Shown here piece by piece: positions 1-6,351 of a stretch of 10,679 nucleotides of DNA. The notes under the pieces are model-generated. The model did no database searches. It saw nothing but the letters and a program-made list of their open reading frames with translations, and was not told where the DNA came from. The position numbers and the translations under genes are program-made. The number at the start of each line of letters is the position of its first letter. Within the stretch, counting starts at the first letter, position 1. The stretch is from Acidobacteriota bacterium (lineage in GTDB: Bacteria > Acidobacteriota > Vicinamibacteria > Vicinamibacterales > JACQTH01): NCBI GenBank assembly GCA_016210935.1, contig JACQTH010000605.1, positions 1 to 10,679 of the forward strand. Direction: 5' to 3'.

Positions 1-1
1 G

Positions 2-589
2 CCTGGAACCGCGCCGCAAGCACTGCTTGCCGCGCTGTTCCAGGCGGTCACTCCCCGCACCGCGGGATTCAACACGATCGATGTCGGCGCCATGATGCCG
101 GCGACGCTGTTCCTGCTGATGGTGCTGATGTTCGTCGGCGCGGCACCTGGTGGAACCGGCGGCGGCATCAAGGTGACCACGTTCAGCATCACGGTCGCGG
201 CGCTCTGGGCGACGGTCCGCGGCGCGCAGGATCCGGTCATCTTCAAGCGGCGACTGGAGCCCGCACTGGTGGCGCGGGCTTTCTTCGTCAGCCTGATCGC
301 CTTTCTCGCGTTGAACGGCGTGGCCGGCCTGTTGTTGATTTCCGAAGGGCGTGAGCTCTTGCCGACGTTGTTCGAAACGATCTCGGCCGCGGGGACGGTC
401 GGGCTGTCAACGGGCGAGGCCGGCGCACCCTTCAGCCTGGCCGGACACTTCAGCCCTGCGGGCAAGCTGCTGGTCATCGCGACGATGTACATGGGACGGA
501 TCGGTCCCCTCACGCTCGCCGTCGCGGTGGCGCGCGGCGGGACGCCGGCGCGCGTGCGCTACCCCGAAGGCAAGATTCTGGTCGGTTGA
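2..589 (+). CDS. ktrB: KtrB/TrkH-family K+ channel subunit, C-terminal part (5' end outside window)
   Basis: Membrane pore subunit of a Ktr-type K+ uptake system; it moves K+ (often with Na+) across the inner membrane and is gated by the KtrA ring. The gene is open from the left edge, so only about 195 C-terminal residues are visible. Seen in order: the third P-loop with filter TAGFN in the context VTPRTAGFNTID (bases 59-73); the PGGTGGGIK stretch, which in KtrB/TrkH is the intramembrane gating loop; hydrophobic helices; the fourth P-loop filter TVGLS (395-409); and the closing helix MYMGRIGPLTLAVAVA, which is more KtrB-like than TrkH-like. A family member has about 440-480 residues, so well over half the gene is missing. 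The stop lies 20 bases before ktrA, which fits co-transcription. The promoter is outside the window. Confidence 0.95.
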   Translation, partial: PGTAPQALLAALFQAVTPRTAGFNTIDVGAMMPATLFLLMVLMFVGAAPGGTGGGIKVTTFSITVAALWATVRGAQDPVIFKRRLEPALVARAFFVSLIAFLALNGVAGLLLISEGRELLPTLFETISAAGTVGLSTGEAGAPFSLAGHFSPAGKLLVIATMYMGRIGPLTLAVAVARGGTPARVRYPEGKILVG

Positions 590-609
590 CCCCGCGCACG
601 GGAGGAAAG

Positions 610-1290
610 ATGGCACGACGGCAATTTGCGGTCATCGGACTCGGACGCTTCGGGTCCGCCATGGCGACGACCCTCGCCGAGCTTGGACAGGATGTCATCG
701 GCGTCGACGCCAATCCCGAAAGCGTGCGGCGGCTGGCGGACACCATCACCCAGGCCGTCGAGCTGGATGCGACCGACGAAAAGGCGTTGCGCGCGGTGGG
801 GATTCACGAAGTGGACGTCGCGGTGGTCTCGATTGGCGAGAACATCGAGTCGAGCCTGCTGGTGGTGATGCAGCTGCTCGAGCTGGGCATCCGATCGATT
901 GTGGCGAAGGCCGTTACCCCGCTTCATGCGCGGATTCTCGAAAAGCTCGGCGTTTCGCGCGTGATCTTCCCCGAACGCGAGATGGCCGTCCGGGTGGCGC
1001 ATGGTCTCGTGATGCCGAACGTGATCGACTACATCGAGCTGTCGCGCGATTTCAGCATCGTGGAGCTCCCGGCGCCGGAGATCTTCGTCGGCCGCACGTT
1101 GAAGCAGCTCGAGCTGCGTCCGAAATACGGCCTCACCCTGATCGCGATCAAGCGGCGGCCCACCGCCACGGCACCCGAGGTGACCAACGTCGCGCCCCCG
1201 GCTGACGAGGTCATCCAGGCGGGCGACGTCTTGTCGCTGCTGGGGAGCAACGAGCGGCTCGGCGCGCTCGATGCGATGTTGAAGCGGTAA
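610..1290 (+). CDS. ktrA: KtrA/TrkA-type RCK regulatory subunit of K+ channel
   Basis: Cytosolic gating subunit (226 residues, the usual length for KtrA). Residues 5-125 form the RCK_N/TrkA-N Rossmann domain with the nucleotide-binding GLGRFG (G10, G12, G15) and an acidic D33 at the end of the second strand. Residues about 145-222 form the RCK_C/TrkA-C domain. Family members form octameric rings under a KtrB dimer and open it in response to ATP/ADP; in some Firmicutes the RCK_C domain also binds c-di-AMP and closes the channel. Whether that holds here is unknown, but the nearby c-di-AMP riboswitch makes it plausible. I chose ATG 610 because GGAGG (601-605) lies four bases upstream and the protein then begins directly with the Rossmann strand. 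A TTG at 586 would add eight unsupported residues and overlap the ktrB stop. Confidence 0.95.
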   Translation: MARRQFAVIGLGRFGSAMATTLAELGQDVIGVDANPESVRRLADTITQAVELDATDEKALRAVGIHEVDVAVVSIGENIESSLLVVMQLLELGIRSIVAKAVTPLHARILEKLGVSRVIFPEREMAVRVAHGLVMPNVIDYIELSRDFSIVELPAPEIFVGRTLKQLELRPKYGLTLIAIKRRPTATAPEVTNVAPPADEVIQAGDVLSLLGSNERLGALDAMLKR

Positions 1291-1297
1291 TGAAAGC

Positions 1298-2488
1298 TTG
1301 CGCTCCCGGCGGCCTCGCATCACGATCAGCACCGAGAACCTCGTGGTGACGATCCGCCCACCCTCGCTTCGGGCCGTACGCATCGGCGATCTCGCGTGGC
1401 TGCTTGGCGGCTGCTGCGCCATTGCGCTCGTCACCGCCGCGTACACCCGGTGGCTGGGGGTCACCAATTCGACCATCGTCGCTCTTTCGTTTCTCCTGGT
1501 CGTTCTGATCGTGGCGGCGGTCTCGACGCTCCGCGTCTCGCTCGCCACGTCGGTGCTCGCGTTCATCTGCTTCAATTTCTTTTTTCTGCCGCCGGTCGGC
1601 ACCTTCACGATTGCCGACCCGGAGAATCTGGTCGCCCTCTTTTCGCTCCTGGCGGTGAGCATCGTCGCGAGTCACCTGTCGGCGCAGGCGCGGCGCCGGG
1701 CGCGCGACGCGATGGCGCTGGCGATCGAGCGCGAGCATCTCCTCGAGGAGAAGAAGGAAGCCGAGATGGTGCGGCGTTCCGAAGAGTTGAAGTCGGCTCT
1801 TCTGGCCTCGCTGAGTCACGACCTGAGGACGCCTCTTACGGCTGTCACGGTCGCGGCGAGCAATCTGAAGGCTTCCTGGCTCACCGACGAACAGCGCCGC
1901 GAGCAGATCGAAATCGTCCTGGAGGAGCTCGGGCGGCTCAACCGTCTCTTTCAGAACCTCGTCGAGATGGCGCGGATCGAGACCAATGCCGTTGCGGCGG
2001 AGCAGGAGTGGGTGCAGCCGTCGGACATCATCGAGGCGGCGGCCGCTCAGGTCGAGCACGCGCTCAACGAGCATTCCCTCGAGGTCAGGAGTGCGCTGGA
2101 AGGCGCGTTCGTGCGCCTCGATCCCCGCCTCACGTCCGCCGCGCTGGCCCGCGTGCTCGAGAACGCCGCCCAGTACTCGCCATCTGGATCCACCCTCACC
2201 GTGCAGGCTGACGTCGCCGACGGCGTGGTGCGCATCACCGTTCGGGATCGAGGCGCCGGGATTGCCGCGCAGGATCTCGATCATGTCTTCGATCGGTCTT
2301 ATCGAGGCGCCGCGGCCCGGCAGCGTCAATTCGGAACCGGGATGGGCCTGGCGATTACCCGCGGCCTCGTCGCCGCGCAAGGCGGCAATGTCGAGGCCAG
2401 GAATCATCCGGAAGGCGGCGCGATCTTCACCATCGCGGTTCCCGCCGAACTCCGGACAGCGGCGGTTCTGGAAGAGGAGCCTGTCTGA
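1298..2488 (+). CDS. KdpD-like sensor histidine kinase, short form (DUF4118-HisKA-HATPase)
   Basis: Membrane histidine kinase, 396 residues from TTG 1298. Four hydrophobic helices (about 32-50, 56-76, 80-97, 109-128) with the KdpD hallmark FFFLPPVGTFTI (94-105) identify the DUF4118 domain. A charged helical linker (about 130-165) leads to the H-box SLSHDLRTPL (phospho-acceptor H174), N-box ENAAQYSP (N289), DRGAG, and G2 box GTGMGLAI (346-353). Full-length KdpD has about 900 residues; the cytosolic KdpD and USP domains and a GAF domain are absent here, so only the C-terminal half of KdpD is represented. It sits 7 bases behind ktrA and 8 bases before the cognate KdpE-type regulator, so K+ or turgor status is its likely signal. 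The start is uncertain: there is no good Shine-Dalgarno, and GTG 1343 or 1346 are alternatives. No in-frame ATG exists after the upstream stop at 1280. Confidence 0.9.
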   Translation: MRSRRPRITISTENLVVTIRPPSLRAVRIGDLAWLLGGCCAIALVTAAYTRWLGVTNSTIVALSFLLVVLIVAAVSTLRVSLATSVLAFICFNFFFLPPVGTFTIADPENLVALFSLLAVSIVASHLSAQARRRARDAMALAIEREHLLEEKKEAEMVRRSEELKSALLASLSHDLRTPLTAVTVAASNLKASWLTDEQRREQIEIVLEELGRLNRLFQNLVEMARIETNAVAAEQEWVQPSDIIEAAAAQVEHALNEHSLEVRSALEGAFVRLDPRLTSAALARVLENAAQYSPSGSTLTVQADVADGVVRITVRDRGAGIAAQDLDHVFDRSYRGAAARQRQFGTGMGLAITRGLVAAQGGNVEARNHPEGGAIFTIAVPAELRTAAVLEEEPV

Positions 2489-2496
2489 CGCGGCCG

Positions 2497-3183
2497 GTGA
2501 CCATCCTGCTCGTCGATGACGAGGTGGCGATTCAGAAAGCCATGGCGCCGCTTCTTCGGTCCCGCGGGTACAGCGTGACCATCGCGGGGAACGGGCGTGA
2601 GGCGCTCGACACGGTCGAACGCGATCGACCCGACCTCATCATTCTCGATCTCGGGCTGCCGGACATCGACGGGACCGAGGTGTGCCGGCACGTCCGGGAG
2701 CGATCGGACACGCCCATTCTGATCCTGTCCGCGCGAGGGGCCGAGAATGAAAAGGTTGCCGCGCTGGATCAGGGCGCTGACGACTATGTGACGAAGCCGT
2801 TCGGGCCGGAGGAATTGATGGCGCGTGTCCGCGCGGCGCTTCGGCGATCGCTCGGACGCGAGCAGACCTGGCACGGTCAGCTACGACAATCGGATATCAC
2901 GATCGACTTCGATCGCCGCCGCGTGTACCGCGGCGATGCCGAGATCAGACTGACGCCCAAGGAATTCGAGCTCCTCACGCTGCTCGTCACGCACGCGGGC
3001 CGCGTCCTGACGCACCGGGCGATCCTCAAGGCGATCTGGGGCGCCCACAGCGTCGAGCAGCCGGAGCACCTGCGGGTCCTGATTGGCCAGCTGCGCAAGA
3101 AGATCGAGCCCGACCCCGCACATCCGCGATACCTGCTTACGGAGCCCTGGGTGGGATACAGATTTTCCGCGGATCTCGAGTAG
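2497..3183 (+). CDS. kdpE: KdpE-type response regulator (OmpR/PhoB family)
   Basis: DNA-binding transcription factor of 228 residues, the usual KdpE size. The N-terminal receiver has the acidic pair D7/D8, phospho-acceptor D51 (ILDLGLPDIDG), the switch residue S78 and invariant K100 (DDYVTKPF). From about residue 130 a winged-helix Trans_reg_C domain follows, with RLTPKEFELL and the C-terminal PRYLLTEPWVGYRF, which is close to the KdpE signature. It is presumably phosphorylated by the kinase 8 bases upstream. The target promoters cannot be read from this window; the ktr operon itself or kimA are obvious candidates. GTG 2497 starts the protein at the first receiver strand (TILLVDDE). The GAGGAG at 2474-2479 is rather far (17 bases), so translation may be coupled to the kinase gene. 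The stop is immediately followed by a strong hairpin. Confidence 0.93.
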   Translation: MTILLVDDEVAIQKAMAPLLRSRGYSVTIAGNGREALDTVERDRPDLIILDLGLPDIDGTEVCRHVRERSDTPILILSARGAENEKVAALDQGADDYVTKPFGPEELMARVRAALRRSLGREQTWHGQLRQSDITIDFDRRRVYRGDAEIRLTPKEFELLTLLVTHAGRVLTHRAILKAIWGAHSVEQPEHLRVLIGQLRKKIEPDPAHPRYLLTEPWVGYRFSADLE

Positions 3184-3207
3184 GGGGCGGGCCTCCGCGC
3201 CCGCCCC
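3184..3207 (+). terminator. GC-rich hairpin after the ktr-kdpDE operon
   Basis: Directly after the kdpE stop, GGGGCGGGC (3184-3192) and GCCCGCCCC (3199-3207) form a perfect 9-bp stem with a 6-base loop, followed by TATTA and not a true T-run. The position between convergent genes fits an end-of-transcription signal. Lacking a U-tract, it may work inefficiently, Rho-assisted, or mainly as an mRNA 3'-end stabiliser. Confidence 0.65.
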
Positions 3208-3225
3208 TATTACGCCTGGGCCCGC

Positions 3226-3252
3226 CCACACGGCGCCACCCCAGGCGTGTGG
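3226..3252 (-). terminator. possible hairpin behind kimA
   Basis: CCACACG (3226-3232) and CGTGTGG (3246-3252) can form a 7-bp stem with a 13-base loop, 9 bases beyond the kimA stop on the - strand. No T-run follows in that direction. A competing pairing exists between GCCTGGG (3214-3220) and CCCAGGC (3240-3246). The pair of hairpins fills the convergent gap 3184-3261. Weakly supported as a terminator. Confidence 0.35.
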
Positions 3253-3261
3253 CTCCAACAA

Positions 3262-5151
3262 TCAACGCACCGCGGGCACCGCGTCGACATCGACCGCCGT
3301 TTCCCGGCCCCCAAGCCCGATGTGGAACGGCACGCTCGTGACGACGACATTCGGCTTGAACAGAAGGGCGCCTTTGATCAGCAGCGCGTGCTGGTTGTGC
3401 AGCAGGTGCTGCCACAATCGTTTGGGGAGGAATTCGGGGAGAATCACCGTCACCCATCCGCCGGGACTCGCACGCTGGATCTCGTCGATGTAATCCAGCA
3501 GCGGCTCGAGGAGTGAACGATAGGGCGATTCGAGCACAACGAGGTCGACGGTCTGTCCCCATTGTGGCCACTCTTTCCTGAGGGCTGCAGTCGCCGCCGG
3601 ATCCAGCTCGACGTACACCGCTTTGACATCCGCGGACAACGAACGGGCGTACTGCAGCGCCTTGACGACGGCCCGCTGGATGCCGCCAATCGGCACGATG
3701 ACGACATGCCGGCCCATTTCGGTGGGCTGCCAGTTTCTCAGCGTCAGCTCGGACGCCACGTGATCGTAGTGACGGCGGGTGATCTCGAAGATGCCGACCA
3801 GAATCGGCATCATCACCAGGATGATCCACGCGCCTTCCACCGCTTTGGTCACGGCGACCACGATCAGGACCACTCCCGTGACCGTGGCGCCGAAGCCGTT
3901 GATCGCCGCGCTGGTTCGCCACCCCGGCGCCCGCAGACTTCGCCAGTGGATCACCATGCCGGCCTGTGACAGCGTGAACGAGACGAAGACGCCAATCATG
4001 TAGAGCGGAATGAGGGCGTGCGTGTCGCCCCCAAAGACCACCAGGAGAGACCCCGCGAGGACGCTCAGGATGAGGATGCCGTTGGAGAACGCGAGCCGAT
4101 CGCCCTGGTTCATGAACTGGCGCGGCAGGAACCGATCGCGCGCGACGATCGACGCCAGACGTGGAAAGTCGGCATACGCGGTGTTGGCCGCCAGCACGAG
4201 GATCAGCATCGGTCCCGCCTGCACGCAGAAATAGAGCCAGCTGCGTCCACCGAAGGTCGCGCGCGCGATCTGTGAGACCACGGTCTCGACCTCGCTCGGG
4301 ACGATGTCGTACGCGTGCGCCAGCAGCGTGATGCCCATGAACATCGTGATCGAAATGACGGCCATGGTGACCAGGGTCGCCGCGGCGTTCCTGCTCTCCG
4401 GAGGCCTGAACGCCGGGACGCCGTTCGAGACGGCCTCGACGCCGGTCATGGCCGTGCATCCGTTCGAGAACGCCGTCAGGACCATGAAGGTCGAGAGCGT
4501 GACGCCGAATGCCTGCAGTGGTTCAGTCGCCGGCGGCACCGGTTGAAGCGTGCCGGTCAGATACCGGAACGCCCCCACACCAATCAGCGACAGGATGCTG
4601 GCGATGAAAAAATACGTGGGCGCGGCGAAGATCCGGCCCGACTCTCTGACCCCACGCAGATTGCCGAGCATCAGCATCAGGACGAACCCGAGCGACAGCT
4701 CCACCCGGTTCAGATGCCATTCGGGAAATGCCGACGTGATCGCCGCGACGCCCGCCGCGATGCTGACCGCGACCGTCAGCACGTAGTCGATGAGAAGCGC
4801 GGCCGCCGCAATGAGACTTGGCAGCCGGCCCAGGTTGTCCTTTGCGACGATATACGCCCCTCCCCCACTTGGATAGGCGTAGATGGTCTGCCGATACGAG
4901 AAGACCACGACCGCCAGCATCGTCGCGATGACCGCGCCGATCGGTGTCACGAGCGCCATCGCGCCGATGCCGCCAATCATCAGCACGCGGAGAATCTCCT
5001 CCGTGGCATAGGCGACCGACGACAACGGATCGGACGAAAGGATCGCGAGGCCGGTCACACGTGAGAAGCGCTCGCGATGCGCCAGTTGCGAAGGGATCGG
5101 TGCGCCGATGATCAGGCGCTTGACCTGACCGAGGAACGTCTCTTCCGCCAC
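3262..5151 (-). CDS. kimA: KimA-type K+ importer (APC superfamily), c-di-AMP-controlled
   Basis: High-affinity K+ (proton-coupled) uptake protein of the inner membrane, 629 residues from GTG 5151 versus 607 in Bacillus subtilis KimA (YdaO). The similarity runs end to end: N-terminal IGAPIPSQ, LSSDPLSSVAY (D41, Y48), SYRQTIYAYPSGGGAYIV, LLIDYVLTVAVS (D122, T126, S130) and TGVEAVS (T236, E239). As I recall, these match the K+-binding residues of KimA (D36, Y43, D117, T121, S125, T230, E233). About 12 membrane helices are followed by a soluble C-terminal domain (about 470-629) with HVVIVPIGGI and HLLHNQHALL; in KimA this domain mediates dimerisation and c-di-AMP inhibition. I chose GTG 5151 because GGAGG (5162-5158) lies six bases upstream and the N-terminus then matches KimA. 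The in-frame ATG at 5328 would read through the riboswitch. It is convergent with the ktr-kdp operon. Confidence 0.93.
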   Translation of the reverse strand: MAEETFLGQVKRLIIGAPIPSQLAHRERFSRVTGLAILSSDPLSSVAYATEEILRVLMIGGIGAMALVTPIGAVIATMLAVVVFSYRQTIYAYPSGGGAYIVAKDNLGRLPSLIAAAALLIDYVLTVAVSIAAGVAAITSAFPEWHLNRVELSLGFVLMLMLGNLRGVRESGRIFAAPTYFFIASILSLIGVGAFRYLTGTLQPVPPATEPLQAFGVTLSTFMVLTAFSNGCTAMTGVEAVSNGVPAFRPPESRNAAATLVTMAVISITMFMGITLLAHAYDIVPSEVETVVSQIARATFGGRSWLYFCVQAGPMLILVLAANTAYADFPRLASIVARDRFLPRQFMNQGDRLAFSNGILILSVLAGSLLVVFGGDTHALIPLYMIGVFVSFTLSQAGMVIHWRSLRAPGWRTSAAINGFGATVTGVVLIVVAVTKAVEGAWIILVMMPILVGIFEITRRHYDHVASELTLRNWQPTEMGRHVVIVPIGGIQRAVVKALQYARSLSADVKAVYVELDPAATAALRKEWPQWGQTVDLVVLESPYRSLLEPLLDYIDEIQRASPGGWVTVILPEFLPKRLWQHLLHNQHALLIKGALLFKPNVVVTSVPFHIGLGGRETAVDVDAVPAVR

Positions 5152-5162
5152 GGAGGGCCTCC
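5152..5162 (-). promoter_or_regulatory. Shine-Dalgarno of kimA inside a small self-complementary element
   Basis: On the - strand GGAGG (5162-5158) precedes the GTG start by six bases. The 11 bases GGAGGCCCTCC can fold as GGAG/CTCC with a three-base loop, which would hide the ribosome site. It begins two bases after the last base of the riboswitch P1 helix, so aptamer folding could plausibly affect ribosome access. The ribosome site itself is well supported; the control role of the hairpin is inference. Confidence 0.7.
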
Positions 5163-5164
5163 AA

Positions 5165-5320
5165 ACTGCCGGCGGGGTTAGCTGACGGGCTCGAGGTTGG
5201 AGTTCCTCTACCGGCCGCGCAACGGCCAACCGGATTCGCCCCTTCGTCAGGCCGCTGACACATGCTTCAGCGGGCTGGCGGTGGTTCCCCCGCATCGCTC
5301 CTCGCGAGCGATTTAGGCGT
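5165..5320 (-). promoter_or_regulatory. c-di-AMP riboswitch (ydaO/yuaA class) in the kimA leader
   Basis: Read on the - strand, the leader contains the conserved blocks of this class in the right order: CGCCTAAATCGC (5319-5308), GCGGGGGAACCA (5293-5282), GGGGCGAATCC (5242-5232), AACTCC (5204-5199) and CCGTCAGCTAACCCCG (5188-5173). The expected helices are present: ATCGCTC/GAGCGAT (5312-5306 with 5300-5294), CCGCTGA/TCAGCGG (5273-5267 with 5258-5252), GGCCG/CGGCC (5227-5223 with 5217-5213), GAGG/CCTC (5208-5205 with 5196-5193, loop carrying AACTCC), and a closing P1 of ACGCC with GGCAGT (one bulge). The class is normally an OFF switch: c-di-AMP, high when K+ is plentiful, lowers expression of K+ importers. 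No terminator is seen between aptamer and start codon, so translational control is more likely than attenuation. Confidence 0.93.
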
Positions 5321-5326
5321 GCCTTC

Positions 5327-5332
5327 ATTATG
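5327..5332 (-). promoter_or_regulatory. probable -10 box of kimA
   Basis: CATAAT (- strand, 5332-5327) matches TATAAT at five of six bases. A start about seven bases downstream would fall at 5320 or 5321, the first base of the riboswitch P1 helix. I see no convincing -35 box 16-18 bases upstream. Confidence 0.55.
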
Positions 5333-5389
5333 CAGGCTTCCCTCGCGACCAGCGGGCGCCGCGTGCGTACTTACGAACTTTTTATGTCT

Positions 5390-5395
5390 TAGAAT
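5390..5395 (+). promoter_or_regulatory. possible -10 box facing the secreted hydrolase gene
   Basis: TAGAAT (5390-5395) lies in a short AT-rich patch (5371-5400) in otherwise GC-rich DNA and matches TATAAT at five of six bases. No good -35 is visible. It would give a leader of about 120 bases before ATG 5524. In that leader I see nothing else except a Shine-Dalgarno-like GGAAGGG (5510-5516). Confidence 0.35.
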
Positions 5396-5523
5396 GACTG
5401 CATGTCCCGACAGCGTCCTCGAGTCCGTCGACACCAAAGGCGTCCTTCGCGCAGCAAGAGGTTCATGCGGCTTGCGGGGCGTGTCGATGTCCGGCGGATC
5501 TGTCCACTCGGAAGGGTTTCTCG

Positions 5524-6183
5524 ATGAAGACGTCGATTTCACGAGCATTCGCGTTTGTGGTGTGTGCCGTTTTCTCGATCCCGGCATTCGCCGCGCCCTG
5601 CACGACGCCGACGCCCGACTGCACCGAGTGGGTGACGCTCGGCGGCGGACCCGCGCGGTCGCTGATCTACCGCAATCTGCCGCTCGCCGTGAAGAACGAC
5701 CGTGTGACGCGCGCGCTGATCGTGGTCCACGGCGCCGGCCGCGACGCCGACAACTATTTCATGTGCGCCGCGGCCGCGGCGTTCCTGGCCGGCGCGCTGG
5801 AGGACACCATCGTCATCTCGCCCCGCTTTGCGTCGGCCGACGGCTCCTGCAAGGACGTACTGGCCGAACACGAGGTGAGCTGGACGTGCAGCGGCAACAG
5901 CTGGCGGTCGGAGGGGCCGGCGATCGGAAACGACCGCCTCACGTCCTACGATTTTTATCTGTTGGGAGGCCTGGACACGTTGCCGCTCGCCGGCTTCGAT
6001 TCGTCGTGCTCGGCGATGGCGCAGGGGCTGAATCGTCTGGCGCGCGGGCAGGCGTACGCGAACTACGTCAGCAAGATGTACGGCGCGCCCCACAAAGTGG
6101 TCGTGATTCCGCTCTGCGGCCACAACGGCCGGTGCATGTACACGATGGCCGAGTCGCTGCGCCTGCTGTTTCCGACACCGTAG
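5524..6183 (+). CDS. secreted alpha/beta-hydrolase-family protein lacking the nucleophile region
   Basis: 219 residues. A signal peptide (1-23, ending AFA) directs export. The fold's N-terminal half is recognisable: VVHGAGRDADNYF (about 68-79) is the oxyanion-hole loop of a secreted hydrolase family. The C-terminal quarter is also typical: YLLGGLDTLPL (145-155), SSCSAMAQGLNRLARGQAYANY and the catalytic-His segment PLCGHNGRCMYT (H200). Relatives as I recall them have about 330 residues and, between these halves, a GHSAGGQ nucleophile elbow and a ANPSSY segment. Here WRSEGPAIGNDRLTSYDF (127-144) joins straight to YLLGG, and no GxSxG exists anywhere. So an in-frame loss of roughly 100 residues has probably removed the catalytic serine; the product is likely inactive or repurposed. 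Start ATG 5524 has GGAAGGG seven bases upstream. Transcribed divergently from kimA. Substrate unknown. Confidence 0.75.
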   Translation: MKTSISRAFAFVVCAVFSIPAFAAPCTTPTPDCTEWVTLGGGPARSLIYRNLPLAVKNDRVTRALIVVHGAGRDADNYFMCAAAAAFLAGALEDTIVISPRFASADGSCKDVLAEHEVSWTCSGNSWRSEGPAIGNDRLTSYDFYLLGGLDTLPLAGFDSSCSAMAQGLNRLARGQAYANYVSKMYGAPHKVVVIPLCGHNGRCMYTMAESLRLLFPTP

Positions 6184-6210
6184 CGCGTGACGCCACTCAA
6201 ACGCCGATTT

Positions 6211-6281
6211 ACCACAGAGAGCGCACGGAGACCACAGAGGAAAACTTTTCTTATCTCTGTGCTCTCTGTGTGCTCTGTGGT
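6211..6281 (+). repeat. imperfect inverted repeat of CAC(A/G)GAG units
   Basis: ACCACAGAG-type units (6211-6239) are mirrored by CTCTGTGGT-type units (6255-6281) around an AT-rich loop, giving a stem of about 27-29 bp with a few mismatches and a two-base bulge. It lies 30 bases after the hydrolase stop and 70 before the next gene. It may act as a transcript-end hairpin. Units of this kind are dispersed in many Acidobacteriota-like genomes as far as I know. A second, diverged member lies at 10417-10512. Confidence 0.75.
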
Positions 6282-6351
6282 GAATCCGTCTCTTCCAGCC
6301 CGACCCTGGAAAACGCTGGCGTAATTCTCCCGAGCGTATGACCCTATAGGT

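Noticed and set aside
1290..1349. ATG at 1290 overlapping the ktrA stop as kinase start
   Set aside because: It is in a different phase and hits a stop within 20 codons.
559..1662. Long open frame on the - strand opposite ktrA and the kinase start
   Set aside because: Arg/His/Asp-rich low-similarity translation, typical of an antisense frame in GC-rich DNA; the + strand frames carry clear family motifs.
1211..2407. Long - strand open frame opposite the histidine kinase
   Set aside because: Overlaps the kinase fully and shows no domain, signal or membrane pattern.
3137..4459. 440-codon frame on the - strand in another phase of kimA
   Set aside because: Same strand but out of phase with kimA, whose frame matches KimA end to end; the translation is Arg/Gly/Pro-rich.
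5524..6183. Frameshifted pseudogene as explanation for the missing hydrolase core
   Set aside because: I looked for the missing nucleophile segment in other frames and nearby; it is absent, and the remaining halves are in one frame, so deletion fits better than frameshift.
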